Source: Sphingobacterium micropteri (GTDB lineage Bacteria; Bacteroidota; Bacteroidia; Sphingobacteriales; Sphingobacteriaceae). From it: a DNA stretch of 64,000 bases. Location: the NCBI RefSeq assembly GCF_014692515.1, contig NZ_JACOIK010000001.1, positions 124,001-188,000 of the forward strand, read 5' to 3'. This document shows, one piece after another, positions 41,767-51,874 of this stretch. Every line of letters begins with the position of its first letter. Position 1 is the first letter of the stretch. The translations under genes were made by a program, and so were the position numbers. The notes below the pieces were generated by a model that was given only the letters and a program-made list of their open reading frames with translations, was not told where the DNA came from and ran no database searches.

Positions 41767-41822
41767 TGTCTATAGCTACAAGAAAAAGATTACAGGAAAT
41801 ATTTAAATAGAGGAATAAGCGA

Positions 41823-42923
41823 ATGACCAACTACAGTAAACTACCAGCCATTTTGGTGCTTGAAGATGGAACGGTTTATCACGGTAAGGCAGCCGGAAAA
41901 ATCGGTACAACGACAGGCGAGATCTGTTTTAATACAGGTACGACCGGTTACCAGGAAATCTTTACAGATCCATCCTACTACGGGCAGATCATGGTAACGA
42001 CCAATGCGCATATTGGTAATTACGGAATCGACGAGGACGATACAGAATCTGAAAAAATTCAAATTGCCGGTTTGGTCTGCAAAAACTATAATATCAATTA
42101 TAGCCGTCAGATGGCAGACAGATCTATTCAAACCTATTTTGAAGAAGAAAATTTAGTTGGCATATCGGATATTGATACCCGTTCATTAGTGCGTCACATA
42201 CGAAACAAAGGTGCGATGAATGCCATTATATCATCGGAAACGTTGGATGTCGCCGAATTGAAGGCCAAACTCGCACAAGTGCCGTCTATGGAGGGTTTAG
42301 AGTTATCTTCTGTCGTATCGACTAAAGAACCTTATTTTTACGGAGAAGAAGGTGCTCCTACCCGTATAGCCGTATTAGATTTAGGAATCAAAAAGAATAT
42401 TTTACGCAACTTTGATGCACGCCAAGTCTATGCTAAAGTATTTCCAGCCAAGACTACCTTTAAAGAAATGGAGGAATGGAATCCCGACGGATATTTTATA
42501 TCCAACGGTCCTGGTGATCCGGCAGCAATAGATTATGCGATAGAGACGATCAAAGAGATCGTAGCCGCAGACAAGCCGATGTTTGGTATATGCCTGGGGC
42601 ATCAGATGCTAGCCTTGGCACACGGAATCCGTACAGAAAAAATGCATAATGGACATCGCGGTATAAATCACCCGGTAAAAAATATAATTGCAAATCGGTG
42701 TGAGATTACCTCACAAAACCACGGATTTAGTGTCGTAGCGGAAGATCTGGAGAAGTCAGACAAAGTAGAGGTGACGCACATCAACCTAAATGATAATTCG
42801 ATTGAGGGAATCCGGTTAAAAGGAAAGAAAGCCTTCTCCGTACAGTATCACCCGGAATCATCGCCAGGTCCTCACGACTCACGCTACCTGTTTGATGATT
42901 TCATTGCTATGGTGAAAGCGTAA
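41823..42923 (+). CDS. carA: Carbamoyl-phosphate synthase, small (glutaminase) subunit
   Basis: CarA hydrolyses glutamine and feeds ammonia to CarB for carbamoyl phosphate, the precursor of arginine and pyrimidines. The protein has 366 residues. The N-terminal CPSase_sm domain (~5-135) has TGYQEIFTDPSYYGQI. The class I amidotransferase domain has catalytic Cys257 in MFGICLGHQML, and the His/Glu pair in VQYHPESSPGPHD. carB is not adjacent; eno follows. The leader carries an attenuator-like arrangement. Confidence 0.96.
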   Translation: MTNYSKLPAILVLEDGTVYHGKAAGKIGTTTGEICFNTGTTGYQEIFTDPSYYGQIMVTTNAHIGNYGIDEDDTESEKIQIAGLVCKNYNINYSRQMADRSIQTYFEEENLVGISDIDTRSLVRHIRNKGAMNAIISSETLDVAELKAKLAQVPSMEGLELSSVVSTKEPYFYGEEGAPTRIAVLDLGIKKNILRNFDARQVYAKVFPAKTTFKEMEEWNPDGYFISNGPGDPAAIDYAIETIKEIVAADKPMFGICLGHQMLALAHGIRTEKMHNGHRGINHPVKNIIANRCEITSQNHGFSVVAEDLEKSDKVEVTHINLNDNSIEGIRLKGKKAFSVQYHPESSPGPHDSRYLFDDFIAMVKA

Positions 42924-42944
42924 TAATAAAGAGAAAATGCATAC

Positions 42945-43005
42945 ATTTCCGCTATAAAATAGTTCTGGATGGCTGAGGAGAACGAAATGAATTTATTTAG
43001 GTTTG
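42945..43005 (+). repeat. Intergenic structured element, copy A (before eno)
   Basis: Copy A of the three-copy element. ATTTCCGCTATA (42945-42956) is followed by the core ATGGCTGAGGAGAACGAAAT (42969-42988), then directly AATTTATTTAGGTTTG ending at 43005. The hairpin of copies B and C is missing. TAGGTTTG (42998-43005) is a -7 box 80 bases before the eno ATG. A different hairpin (ATCTTAGTGT with ACACTAAGAT, 43026-43052) lies in the eno leader. Confidence 0.7.
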
Positions 43006-43073
43006 ACTATGCTAATTATAAATGCTATCTTAGTGTTTATTATACACTAAGATTGGGAAAGAAACTAATATAA

Positions 43074-44381
<1,308 letters not shown>

Positions 44382-44405
44382 CATTTGAAATTTTTTAATA
44401 ACAAT

Positions 44406-44434
44406 AAAAAGGGAAGCTTAATGCTTTCCTTTTT
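44406..44434 (+). terminator. Terminator after eno
   Basis: A 12-bp stem (AAAAAGGGAAGC with GCTTTCCTTTTT, one G-U pair) with a 5-base loop. Confidence 0.85.
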
Positions 44435-44611
44435 ATTTATAAGGATACGGGTTAAAAACTTGTAGGATCCCTCCTTAACACGAATTGTCGCATCCGTATG
44501 TTTGACAATTGTAGAAGTCTATCCTTAGTACTATTCCTTATGTCAAATATCCGCAGCGACGATTTTTTCTGTCCTTTTTTCTAAAAAAAGGATAAAATAA
44601 AAGTTATCTTT

Positions 44612-44938
44612 ATGGCAGGATTTTTAAACTTTGCCTTTATGGAACGGTTCCTTGCTTTGATTCAGAATAAATACCTTATCGCAGGTGTAGCGTTTTTTAT
44701 TTGGATGTGTTTTTTTGATCGATACGATTTCAGCACACAATTTGCCTATCAACAGGAAAAAAATAAATTAGAACGCGAAAGGGAATTCTACGAATCTGAA
44801 ATTACCCGGATAGAGCAAGCCATAAAAGATGTACAGTACAGTCCTCGTGAAATTCAACGTATCGCCAGAGAACGTTACAAAATGAAAAAGGATAACGAAG
44901 ATATTTACGTCATCCAGCAAGTTGAACCGAAACAATAA
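44612..44938 (+). CDS. FtsB/DivIC-type cell-division protein
   Basis: A 108-residue septum-formation-initiator family protein: one transmembrane helix (~21-38, YLIAGVAFFIWMCFF), a periplasmic coiled coil (~45-80), and the family's C-terminal YSPREIQRIARERYKMKK. FtsB/DivIC links FtsQ and FtsL in the divisome. The location after enolase is conserved in many bacteria and supports the call. An internal ATG at 44639 (MERFLALIQN) is a plausible alternative start. Confidence 0.88.
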   Translation: MAGFLNFAFMERFLALIQNKYLIAGVAFFIWMCFFDRYDFSTQFAYQQEKNKLEREREFYESEITRIEQAIKDVQYSPREIQRIARERYKMKKDNEDIYVIQQVEPKQ

Positions 44939-44946
44939 AATTAAAC

Positions 44947-45765
44947 CTAAAACTTCAAATGTTTAACGGTTAACCCATTATTGATAAGTTGCTTTAGGGC
45001 GTCTATTCCGATTTTGAGATGGGTTTCCACATATTTCTCCGTTACCGATAGATCACTTTCCGCCGTTTTTACACCATCCGGTACCATAGGCTGATCGGAG
45101 ACTAGTAGGAGAGCCCCGGTTGGAATTTTATTGGCGAACCCCACACTAAATATGGTCGCTGTTTCCATGTCAACGGCCATTGTCCGTATGCTCTTCAAGT
45201 ATTTTTTAAACGCTTTATCGTGTTCCCACACGCGCCTATTGGTCGTATAAACCGTACCCGTCCAATAGTCCAATGAATAATCCCGGATTGTTGTAGAGAT
45301 TGCTTTTTGCAAAGCAAAGGCGGGGAGCGACGGAACTTCAGGTGGAAAGTAGTCATTGGATGTACCTTCACCTCTCACCGCGGCAATAGGTAAAATAAGT
45401 TCTCCAACAGGAATTTTCTTTTTTAATCCACCCGTTTTGCCCAAGAACAAAACGGCTTGCGGGGCAATGGCAGATAGAAGATCCATCACGGTCGCTGCCA
45501 TCGGGCTTCCCATGCCGAAATTGATCATGGTTATGCCACCGGCGGTACAGGCTTGCATGGCTTTATCTTCGCCGTAGATAGGCGCATTGTCATGCATCTC
45601 GGAAAACATTTTGACATATTTCGAAAAATTCGTCAACAATACGTACGGCTCAAATTCTTCCAGTGGGCATCCCGTGTAGCGGGGCAACCAGTTCGTAACA
45701 ATATCCTCTTTCGTACTTAATCCGGGTGTAACCGGCGTCTCTACTGTTTTCTTCTTCTTCGTCAT
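44947..45765 (-). CDS. amn: AMP nucleosidase
   Basis: A 272-residue phosphorylase-superfamily enzyme that splits AMP to adenine and ribose 5-phosphate. It matches the short Amn form common in Bacteroidota, without the N-terminal AMN_N domain of E. coli. Key segments are TAGGITMINFGMGSPMAATV, LFLGKTGGLKKKIPVGE, AAVRGEGTSNDYFPPEVPS and AVDMETATIFSVGFAN. It converges with the FtsB gene (8-base gap). Confidence 0.9.
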   Translation of the reverse strand: MTKKKKTVETPVTPGLSTKEDIVTNWLPRYTGCPLEEFEPYVLLTNFSKYVKMFSEMHDNAPIYGEDKAMQACTAGGITMINFGMGSPMAATVMDLLSAIAPQAVLFLGKTGGLKKKIPVGELILPIAAVRGEGTSNDYFPPEVPSLPAFALQKAISTTIRDYSLDYWTGTVYTTNRRVWEHDKAFKKYLKSIRTMAVDMETATIFSVGFANKIPTGALLLVSDQPMVPDGVKTAESDLSVTEKYVETHLKIGIDALKQLINNGLTVKHLKF

Positions 45766-45803
45766 AGCGCTTTTCGATTAATAAAACAATGGTTTCAAAA
45801 TAC

Positions 45804-45834
45804 AAAAATCCCCCAACATTGTTGAGGGATTTTT
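45804..45834 (-). terminator. Terminator after clpX
   Basis: A 14-bp stem with one mismatch (AAAAATCCCTCAAC with GTTGGGGGATTTTT, minus strand), 3-base loop, T-rich ends on both sides. Confidence 0.85.
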
Positions 45835-45876
45835 CATTAAAATAAATGCTGCACACGCCTGCATGCAGATTGTGTT

Positions 45877-47127
45877 TTAAGCGACATGCAATTTTTTTAT
45901 GTCTGATTTTGCAAACTTCTGCTTCGCATAATCGAGCGTTATATGCAGAACTTTTTCATTATCCACCTCTTTACTTGTCGGTAGTTCAAACATGGCATCA
46001 AGCATGATGGCCTCACAAATACTACGTAAGCCCCGGGCACCTAGTTTGAATTCCCATGCTTTATCTACAATAAAATCATAAACATCTTTATCAAACACCA
46101 ATTCAATATCCTCGTACTGGAATAACTTTACATATTGCTTGATTAAGGAGTTTTTGGGCTCTGTTAGGATACTTAATAAGGTCTCTTTATCCAACGGATT
46201 CAAATACGTTAATACGGGCAAACGACCAATTAGTTCCGGAATAAGTCCGAAGTTCTTTAAGTCTAGTGGCGTAATATACTTATACAGGTTGTTAAGATCG
46301 ACATCCTGTTCTTCCTCCTTCATTTTATAGCCGACTGTTTGTGTGCGCAAGCGATTGGCTATCTTCTTTTGAATGCCGTCGAATGCTCCTCCACAAAGGA
46401 AGAGAATATTGCTGGTATTCACGGAAATCATTTTCTGGTCGGGGTGTTTACGACCACCTTGTGGAGGTACATTTACGTTTGTACCCTCTAGAATTTTCAA
46501 TAACGCTTGTTGTACACCCTCGCCTGATACATCTCGTGTAATGGAAGGATTGTCACTCTTCCGGGCGATTTTATCGATCTCATCAATATAGATGATACCT
46601 CTTTCTGCCGCTGCAACATCGTAATCCGCTGCTTGCAATAAGCGGGTTAAAATACTTTCCACATCCTCTCCAACGTAGCCCGCTTCGGTTAGTACCGTAG
46701 CGTCAACAATGCAGAAAGGAACATTTAATATCTTCGCAACGGTTTTTGCTAACAATGTTTTTCCGGTTCCAGTTTCTCCTACGATAATGAGATTGGACTT
46801 TTCGATCTCAATCTCATCTTTATCCACCTTTTGGTTTAGCCGTTTGTAATGGTTATATACCGCTACGGAAATCACTTTTTTGGCGTCGTCCTGACCGATT
46901 ACATATTGGTCAAGATGTTGCTTTATCTCTGTCGGACGGACTAACTTTAAGGTTGTTTGCAACGATTTGCTTTTTCGTTGTTTCAGCTCTTCGGCCAAAA
47001 TCTCACCGGCCTGTGTCACGCAGCGATCACAAATATGAGCCCCGTCACCCGCAATAAGCATCTGGGCATCATTTTTACTGATGCCGCAAAAGGAGCAACG
47101 GACGTCTCTATTATTAATCTTACTCAT
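45877..47127 (-). CDS. clpX: ATP-dependent Clp protease ATP-binding subunit ClpX
   Basis: The unfoldase partner of ClpP, 416 residues. The N-terminal zinc-binding domain has Cys11, Cys14, Cys33 and Cys36. The AAA+ domain has Walker [13 protein letters not shown], Walker [12 protein letters not shown], and the pore and sensor regions ending LGARGLRSI. It lies 10 bases downstream of clpP and is co-transcribed; a terminator follows. Confidence 0.97.
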   Translation of the reverse strand: MSKINNRDVRCSFCGISKNDAQMLIAGDGAHICDRCVTQAGEILAEELKQRKSKSLQTTLKLVRPTEIKQHLDQYVIGQDDAKKVISVAVYNHYKRLNQKVDKDEIEIEKSNLIIVGETGTGKTLLAKTVAKILNVPFCIVDATVLTEAGYVGEDVESILTRLLQAADYDVAAAERGIIYIDEIDKIARKSDNPSITRDVSGEGVQQALLKILEGTNVNVPPQGGRKHPDQKMISVNTSNILFLCGGAFDGIQKKIANRLRTQTVGYKMKEEEQDVDLNNLYKYITPLDLKNFGLIPELIGRLPVLTYLNPLDKETLLSILTEPKNSLIKQYVKLFQYEDIELVFDKDVYDFIVDKAWEFKLGARGLRSICEAIMLDAMFELPTSKEVDNEKVLHITLDYAKQKFAKSDIKKLHVA

Positions 47128-47137
47128 TGATTAATTG

Positions 47138-47836
47138 TTATTTAACTTCTTTTTTGGGTAATAATACCTCATCAATCATACCAAACTCTTTCGCTTCCAA
47201 TGCTTTCATCCAATAATCACGATCGGATGACTTTTCTACCCATTCGTAGGACTGACCCGAATGTTCGGAAATGATGGTGTACAATTCTTCTTTTAATTTC
47301 AACATTTCGCGCAGATTGATCTCCATATCGGACGCCACACCCTGTGCGCCACCAGATGGTTGGTGAATCATTACACGGGCATGTCTTAAGGCAGCGCGTT
47401 TACCTTTCGCGCCGGCAACTAGCAATACAGCGCCCATGGAAGCCGCCATGCCGGTACAGATGGTAGCTACATCCGGTGCAATATATTGCATGGTGTCGTA
47501 AATACCTAATCCAGCGTATACGCTTCCGCCTGGCGAGTTAATATAGATTTGAATATCGCGCTGAGCATCGGTAGACTGTAAAAATAACAACTGTGCCTGT
47601 ACGATATTCGCCACTTGGTCATTGATTGCATCCCCTAGAAAAATAATACGGTCCATCATCAAGCGTGAAAATACATCCATCTGTGCAACATTTAACTGGC
47701 GCTCCTCAATAATGTAAGGGGTGAGGTTTGTTGGCATGTTTTGTTGTACACGAGAAATAAAACCGTCTACATGTTGACTTCCGATACGATGATGCTTGAT
47801 AGCATATTTTCTAAATTCGTTTTTATCTATATTCAT
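47138..47836 (-). CDS. clpP: ATP-dependent Clp protease proteolytic subunit ClpP
   Basis: The serine peptidase that forms the tetradecameric ClpP chamber, 232 residues. The catalytic Ser133 is in GMAASMGAVL and His158 in RVMIHQPSGGAQG; Asp207 is at the expected spacing. About 20 extra N-terminal residues relative to E. coli probably form the propeptide. Trigger factor (tig), often upstream of clpP, is absent; the gene behind it is an orphan nuclease-like frame. Confidence 0.96.
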   Translation of the reverse strand: MNIDKNEFRKYAIKHHRIGSQHVDGFISRVQQNMPTNLTPYIIEERQLNVAQMDVFSRLMMDRIIFLGDAINDQVANIVQAQLLFLQSTDAQRDIQIYINSPGGSVYAGLGIYDTMQYIAPDVATICTGMAASMGAVLLVAGAKGKRAALRHARVMIHQPSGGAQGVASDMEINLREMLKLKEELYTIISEHSGQSYEWVEKSSDRDYWMKALEAKEFGMIDEVLLPKKEVK

Positions 47837-47894
47837 GCTGTTCTGTTTTTTCTATTTTCCAAAGACTAATATAAAATTATAATTTCAATATGTG

Positions 47895-48362
47895 TTACAA
47901 ATTTAGAACCGAATTGTAATTTGGCAGTTCGGATAAAAACTCGAACCGATTTTCTTCGAAATGTATACGGCAATAATAGTGGTTTAAGCCATTGCTAACC
48001 ACGAGTAACGGTATTTTATGGACGCTGTTGTAGTTAGCAATTTGCTGAAACACTTTTTCGGTAATTTTGACAGTAGGCGATTTAAACTCTGCCAAAAGTA
48101 TTTTTTTTCCGCTGTTGTTAAAAACCAACAAATCACTTCGTTTTCGCAACGTATTCAATTTCAGTCCTCCTTCGATATGCATCAACGATTTTGGGTAGCC
48201 TTTGTGTTTATGGAGATAATGTACCCAATGCTGCCTTACCCATTCCTCCGGTGTGAGTACCAAATCCTTTTTTCGCAGCTCGTCAAAAATAAACAGCTTG
48301 TCTAGCTTTTGTGTTATTTTAGAAGAATATGGGGGTAAATTCAACGGAATCGGCTCAAACAT
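47895..48362 (-). CDS. Stand-alone HsdR N-terminal-like PD-(D/E)XK protein
   Basis: A 155-residue protein matching the type I restriction HsdR N-terminal domain (HSDR_N_2). There is an N-terminal segment PEEWVRQHWVHYL, then a PD-(D/E)XK nuclease core with Asp77 in KRSDLLVF and Glu92-x-Lys94 in LAEFKSP, then YNSVHKIPLLVVSNGLNHYYC. There is no helicase or methylase nearby, so this is not a restriction system. The same arrangement, divergent from holA, is familiar in related genomes. Its function is unknown; a structural or repair role is possible. The start at 48362 (MFEPIPLNLP) is chosen because TACTTTTG ends 3 bases before it and longer frames would run antisense into holA. Confidence 0.8.
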   Translation of the reverse strand: MFEPIPLNLPPYSSKITQKLDKLFIFDELRKKDLVLTPEEWVRQHWVHYLHKHKGYPKSLMHIEGGLKLNTLRKRSDLLVFNNSGKKILLAEFKSPTVKITEKVFQQIANYNSVHKIPLLVVSNGLNHYYCRIHFEENRFEFLSELPNYNSVLNL

Positions 48363-48365
48363 ACA

Positions 48366-48398
48366 CAAAAGTAAAAATTTAAAACCGTATTTTCGCAA
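48366..48398 (-). promoter_or_regulatory. Promoter of HsdR-N-like gene
   Basis: On the minus strand TTG (48398-48396), 22 bases, and TACTTTTG (48373-48366), ending 3 bases before the ATG. The divergent holA has TATTTTCG (48388-48395, one mismatch) ending 6 bases before its own ATG. Confidence 0.5.
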
Positions 48399-48401
48399 GG
48401 T

Positions 48402-49412
48402 ATGAATGCAAATACAATCCTCTCCGATATAAAAAAAAGAAAATTCGGTCCCGTCTACCTCCTTCATGGAGACGAATCTTATTATATTGATTTGGTAAGC
48501 GATGCGTTGGAAGAACAGGTACTGAATGATGCCCAAAAAGGGTTCGATCAAACCATCTTGTATGGAAAAGATACCAGCATGGTGAATATCGTCAATGCGG
48601 CAAAGCGCTATCCGATGATGAGTGATCATCAGTTGATTATTATCAAAGAGGCGCAGGACCTAAAATGGAAAACAGAAGAAGAATTATTGCTCAAATACCT
48701 TGAAAATCTAACACCTACTACCATCTTGGTATTTGCGTACAAGTATAGTAAATTCGATAAACGGAAGAAAATTTACAAGGCTTTTGAAAAAAACGGCATT
48801 GTCCTCGAATCCGCTAAGCTTTATGAGAACAAGATAGGGGAGTGGGTTACAGCGCAATTTCACAGCGTTCAACGGCAAATTCATCCGCAAGCAGCTGCTA
48901 TGATGACCGAATATCTGGGGACAGATCTGTCCAAAATAGTAAATGAAATCAATAAGTTGATTTTAAACGTTCCGCAGGAGCAAGAGATCCAACCCTTACA
49001 TATCGAACAGAATATAGGCATCAGTAAAGATTTTAATGTCTTCGAACTGCAATCCGCTCTAGCTAAGCGAAATGTGGTGAAAGCGATGCAAATTGTCGAC
49101 TATTTCGCGGCAAATCCGAAATCGAATCCATTACCGGTCGTTATCGGTAATTTGGGTAATTATTTTATGAAGATTCTAAAATATCACTATCTACCCGACA
49201 AATCTCCGCAGGTTGCTGCAAAACAACTCGGTGTGCATACCTTCTTTTTAAAGGAATATGAAATGGCTGCACGAAACTTCAATCGGAAAAAGACGTTCGA
49301 AGTCATCCACTATTTAAGTGTATATGACTTAAAAACAAAAGGTCTCGATGTAGGGCCTTTTACCGAAAATGGAGAAATTATTCGCGAGTTGGTATTTAAG
49401 ATTTTGCATTAG
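48402..49412 (+). CDS. holA: DNA polymerase III subunit delta
   Basis: HolA (delta) opens the sliding clamp within the clamp-loader complex. The protein has 336 residues. The N-terminal AAA+-like domain starts FGPVYLLHGDESYYIDLV (degenerate P-loop, as in all delta subunits) and continues with YPMMSDHQLIIIKEAQDLKW. The middle domain has EYLGTDLSKIVNEINKLIL, and the C-terminal collar domain KSNPLPVVIGNLGNYF. It is divergent from the HsdR-N-like gene (39-base gap). Its 3' end overlaps the convergent AI-2E family gene by 17 bases. Confidence 0.9.
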   Translation: MNANTILSDIKKRKFGPVYLLHGDESYYIDLVSDALEEQVLNDAQKGFDQTILYGKDTSMVNIVNAAKRYPMMSDHQLIIIKEAQDLKWKTEEELLLKYLENLTPTTILVFAYKYSKFDKRKKIYKAFEKNGIVLESAKLYENKIGEWVTAQFHSVQRQIHPQAAAMMTEYLGTDLSKIVNEINKLILNVPQEQEIQPLHIEQNIGISKDFNVFELQSALAKRNVVKAMQIVDYFAANPKSNPLPVVIGNLGNYFMKILKYHYLPDKSPQVAAKQLGVHTFFLKEYEMAARNFNRKKTFEVIHYLSVYDLKTKGLDVGPFTENGEIIRELVFKILH

Positions 49413-50658
49413 CGTCAATATCGTCGTCGTCTTTCGGTCGTTCTTCCGATTCATGGATTTCCTTGTATTTCATCGTAATCGTCTCCGGGACGGCCTCGGT
49501 GTCAACTTCCATTTCGACCGCTACCTTTTTCGAACTCTTAGGTTTTCTGACAACCCCCCATTTCATGAGTAAAATCTGTGTCGAGTTTCTTTTGAGGTGT
49601 TCTTTTTCGGGTTCACCAATGAGGAAGCCAAAGGCTTCCATAGACGGAATAGCGTCGAAAAGGACTTTAATGGTAGCCGTTAACGGCAGCGCGAGTATTA
49701 AACCGGAGAGTCCGAATAACATACCGCCTAAAAGGATAGCGATAATCGCCATGAGCGGATTGATACTAACTTTACTACCTACAATATTAGGTGTGATAAT
49801 GTTTCCCTCCAAAAACTGTACAACTTGAAACCAGGCGACAACCCCGATAGCATACCAAGCACTGTCTTTTACAGCTAAAGCAAATAAGGCTGGTAAAATA
49901 GAGCCAATGGCAATTCCAATATAGGGAAGAAGCATCAACAACGAGGCTAGCGTGCCAAAAAACCAAGCGTACTCGATCCCCATAACCATCAACCCAACGG
50001 TATTCAGCACAGCCACAATACCCATCACCGTTATCAACCCTAACAGGTAACTTTGTACGACATCATATATCTTATTCAATGTGGTGTCCACCTTGGTGTG
50101 CGGAACACTTTTGAATGCCCTAAAAAAGAATTCTCGAAAAAAAACGCGATAGTACAATAGAAAAAAACTAAATAACGGTACCAAAACAACACCCGCAACC
50201 ATGTTACCAATTGACCCAAAGGTAGCCGTAACTACGCTGCCCGCGTTGGACGCCATCTTATTCCCTTGGTCCCGCAGTTGATTCATAATCTCGCTACGCT
50301 CAATGCCGAAACTTTGTTCAACCCAAGCTTGTGCACGTTCTAGTACTGAGACGACCTTTGCGGTTATAGCCGAGGCATCTTTACCGATAATAATACTTTG
50401 ATGGACGATAAACCAACCAATTGCCCAAATGATCGCGATAGCGATAAGTACAGAAAGTATAGCGGCAAACGCTTTGCCCAAGCGAAGACGTTCAAAGAAA
50501 CGGGCTAGTGGAAACAAGGAAATCGATATCAGAATAGAAAACAGCAAAGGCACGAGGACACTTTGCGTCACGTACATGAAAGCCAGCAAAAGTGCCATAG
50601 CGATCAGGCTCGATGCCAAGTCGAGCGAATAGGGGTATTTTTTAGAATTATTTTCCAT
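49396..50658 (-). CDS. AI-2E family (TqsA/PerM-like) membrane transporter
   Basis: A 420-residue permease of the AI-2 exporter superfamily. Hydrophobic helices are at ~12-85, a soluble or amphipathic part at ~90-150, then a second membrane half with LVPLFSFFLLYYRVFF, GMLFGLSGLILALPLTATIKV and PYIGIAIGSILPA, typical of the family. Members export the signal AI-2 or act in Na+/H+ and envelope roles; the substrate is unknown. The C-terminal ~70 residues are charged and cytoplasmic. It follows the MFS gene by 31 bases in a three-gene minus-strand run. Confidence 0.85.
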   Translation of the reverse strand: MENNSKKYPYSLDLASSLIAMALLLAFMYVTQSVLVPLLFSILISISLFPLARFFERLRLGKAFAAILSVLIAIAIIWAIGWFIVHQSIIIGKDASAITAKVVSVLERAQAWVEQSFGIERSEIMNQLRDQGNKMASNAGSVVTATFGSIGNMVAGVVLVPLFSFFLLYYRVFFREFFFRAFKSVPHTKVDTTLNKIYDVVQSYLLGLITVMGIVAVLNTVGLMVMGIEYAWFFGTLASLLMLLPYIGIAIGSILPALFALAVKDSAWYAIGVVAWFQVVQFLEGNIITPNIVGSKVSINPLMAIIAILLGGMLFGLSGLILALPLTATIKVLFDAIPSMEAFGFLIGEPEKEHLKRNSTQILLMKWGVVRKPKSSKKVAVEMEVDTEAVPETITMKYKEIHESEERPKDDDDIDANAKS

Positions 50659-50689
50659 GTTACGGCTTCTTAATTGTAAGTGAAAACGA

Positions 50690-51874
50690 TTAAGGTCTTC
50701 TTTTGTTTTTTATATCCCAATGCAGCACATAAAAAAATGCTAAAAATATAATAACACTATTGAGTATAAATATAATAGGAATTTTGCTAATCTCATCATG
50801 ATAAATATATCCGGCTAGCAGTGCGCCTCCACCGATACCTATTTCTAAAGCAATGTACATCGTAGCCATCGCTTTTCCCCGGTGTTGCGGCAAGCTGAGG
50901 TCTATGGTCCACGCATTGACAGCTGGCGAGAGAATACCGCCCCCTATGCCATACACAATAGCACCTAGAATTAAACCATTTACAGAGCTACCTAAGCCGA
51001 GGAGCAACAATGAAATAGAAATAATGACAATCCCCACATACATCACACGTATTCGGCCATAACGATCCGACACTTTGCCCGAGATAAAACGAATACCAAT
51101 CGAGGCTAAGGTATAAGCCGTAAAAAATAATCCTTTGTTGCTGATACCTAAATGGTCGCTCCAATCGGGTATCAATGTGAGAATAACACCGTATCCGGAA
51201 TAAGAGAGCAGTGTCACGACACCTGCGGGAATCGCACGCCATTCAATGATTTCCCCTCGATTGATCCGAAGCATGCTCCAAGAGAATTTTCGCTTGCCAG
51301 GCAATGTTTCTCCCATGCGTATGACAATGAGAATGGACAACAGTGCAAAAGCGGATGAGCAATAAAACATTGCATCGATACCCTGATCTTTAGCGATGTA
51401 GCTGCCGATAGCAGGACCAATGGCACTGCCAATTGCGAACGCAAGCCCATGCATACCCAAGGCTTCGCCCCATCGGTTTTGTGGAATGATGTCCGCAATG
51501 TAGGCCGCAGTTGCAGTAGGCTTAAAGCCTGTCGAAAAACCGTGGATAAGCCGGAGAAAGAAAAAACCGGCTACCGAACTGAGAATAGGATAGAGGAAGC
51601 CGCAGACAAAACACACCATAGAACCGATGGCCATTACCGGAACGCGTCCCCAACGGTCTGTCAGTTTACCACTGAAAGGACGGGATATGCCCGCTGTCAA
51701 TGTAAAAAGCGCAATAATCAATCCCTTATGTTCCGCTCCGCCCATCTGGCTAAGATAGTTCGGCAATTCGGGGATAATCATGTTGAAGCTTGCACAAAAC
51801 AGAAGCGAGCTCAGACACAATAAAATAAAAGGTAACGTATATATCGACTTGGAGTCGTCCGACTGCTTAACCAT
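50690..51874 (-). CDS. MFS transporter
   Basis: A 394-residue major-facilitator protein with 12 predicted membrane helices. The first-loop motif is GKLTDRWGRVPVMAIGS and the matching motif in the second half GKVSDRYGRIRVMYVG. It looks like a drug or sugar efflux carrier (DHA1-like); the substrate is unknown. The start at 51874 (MVKQSDDSKS) overlaps the upstream RNA methyltransferase gene by 8 bases, suggesting coupled translation; a longer frame to 51922 would overlap more. Confidence 0.87.
   Translation of the reverse strand: MVKQSDDSKSIYTLPFILLCLSSLLFCASFNMIIPELPNYLSQMGGAEHKGLIIALFTLTAGISRPFSGKLTDRWGRVPVMAIGSMVCFVCGFLYPILSSVAGFFFLRLIHGFSTGFKPTATAAYIADIIPQNRWGEALGMHGLAFAIGSAIGPAIGSYIAKDQGIDAMFYCSSAFALLSILIVIRMGETLPGKRKFSWSMLRINRGEIIEWRAIPAGVVTLLSYSGYGVILTLIPDWSDHLGISNKGLFFTAYTLASIGIRFISGKVSDRYGRIRVMYVGIVIISISLLLLGLGSSVNGLILGAIVYGIGGGILSPAVNAWTIDLSLPQHRGKAMATMYIALEIGIGGGALLAGYIYHDEISKIPIIFILNSVIIFLAFFYVLHWDIKNKRRP

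Noticed and set aside
44499..44585. A 28-codon frame between eno and the FtsB-like gene
   Set aside because: No promoter, signal peptide or terminator fits it and its end runs into a T-rich stem; most likely chance.
47895..48629. Longer version of the HsdR-N-like gene, and a type I restriction system
   Set aside because: The first 89 codons of the longer frame are antisense to holA, and no hsdM, hsdS or helicase is present.
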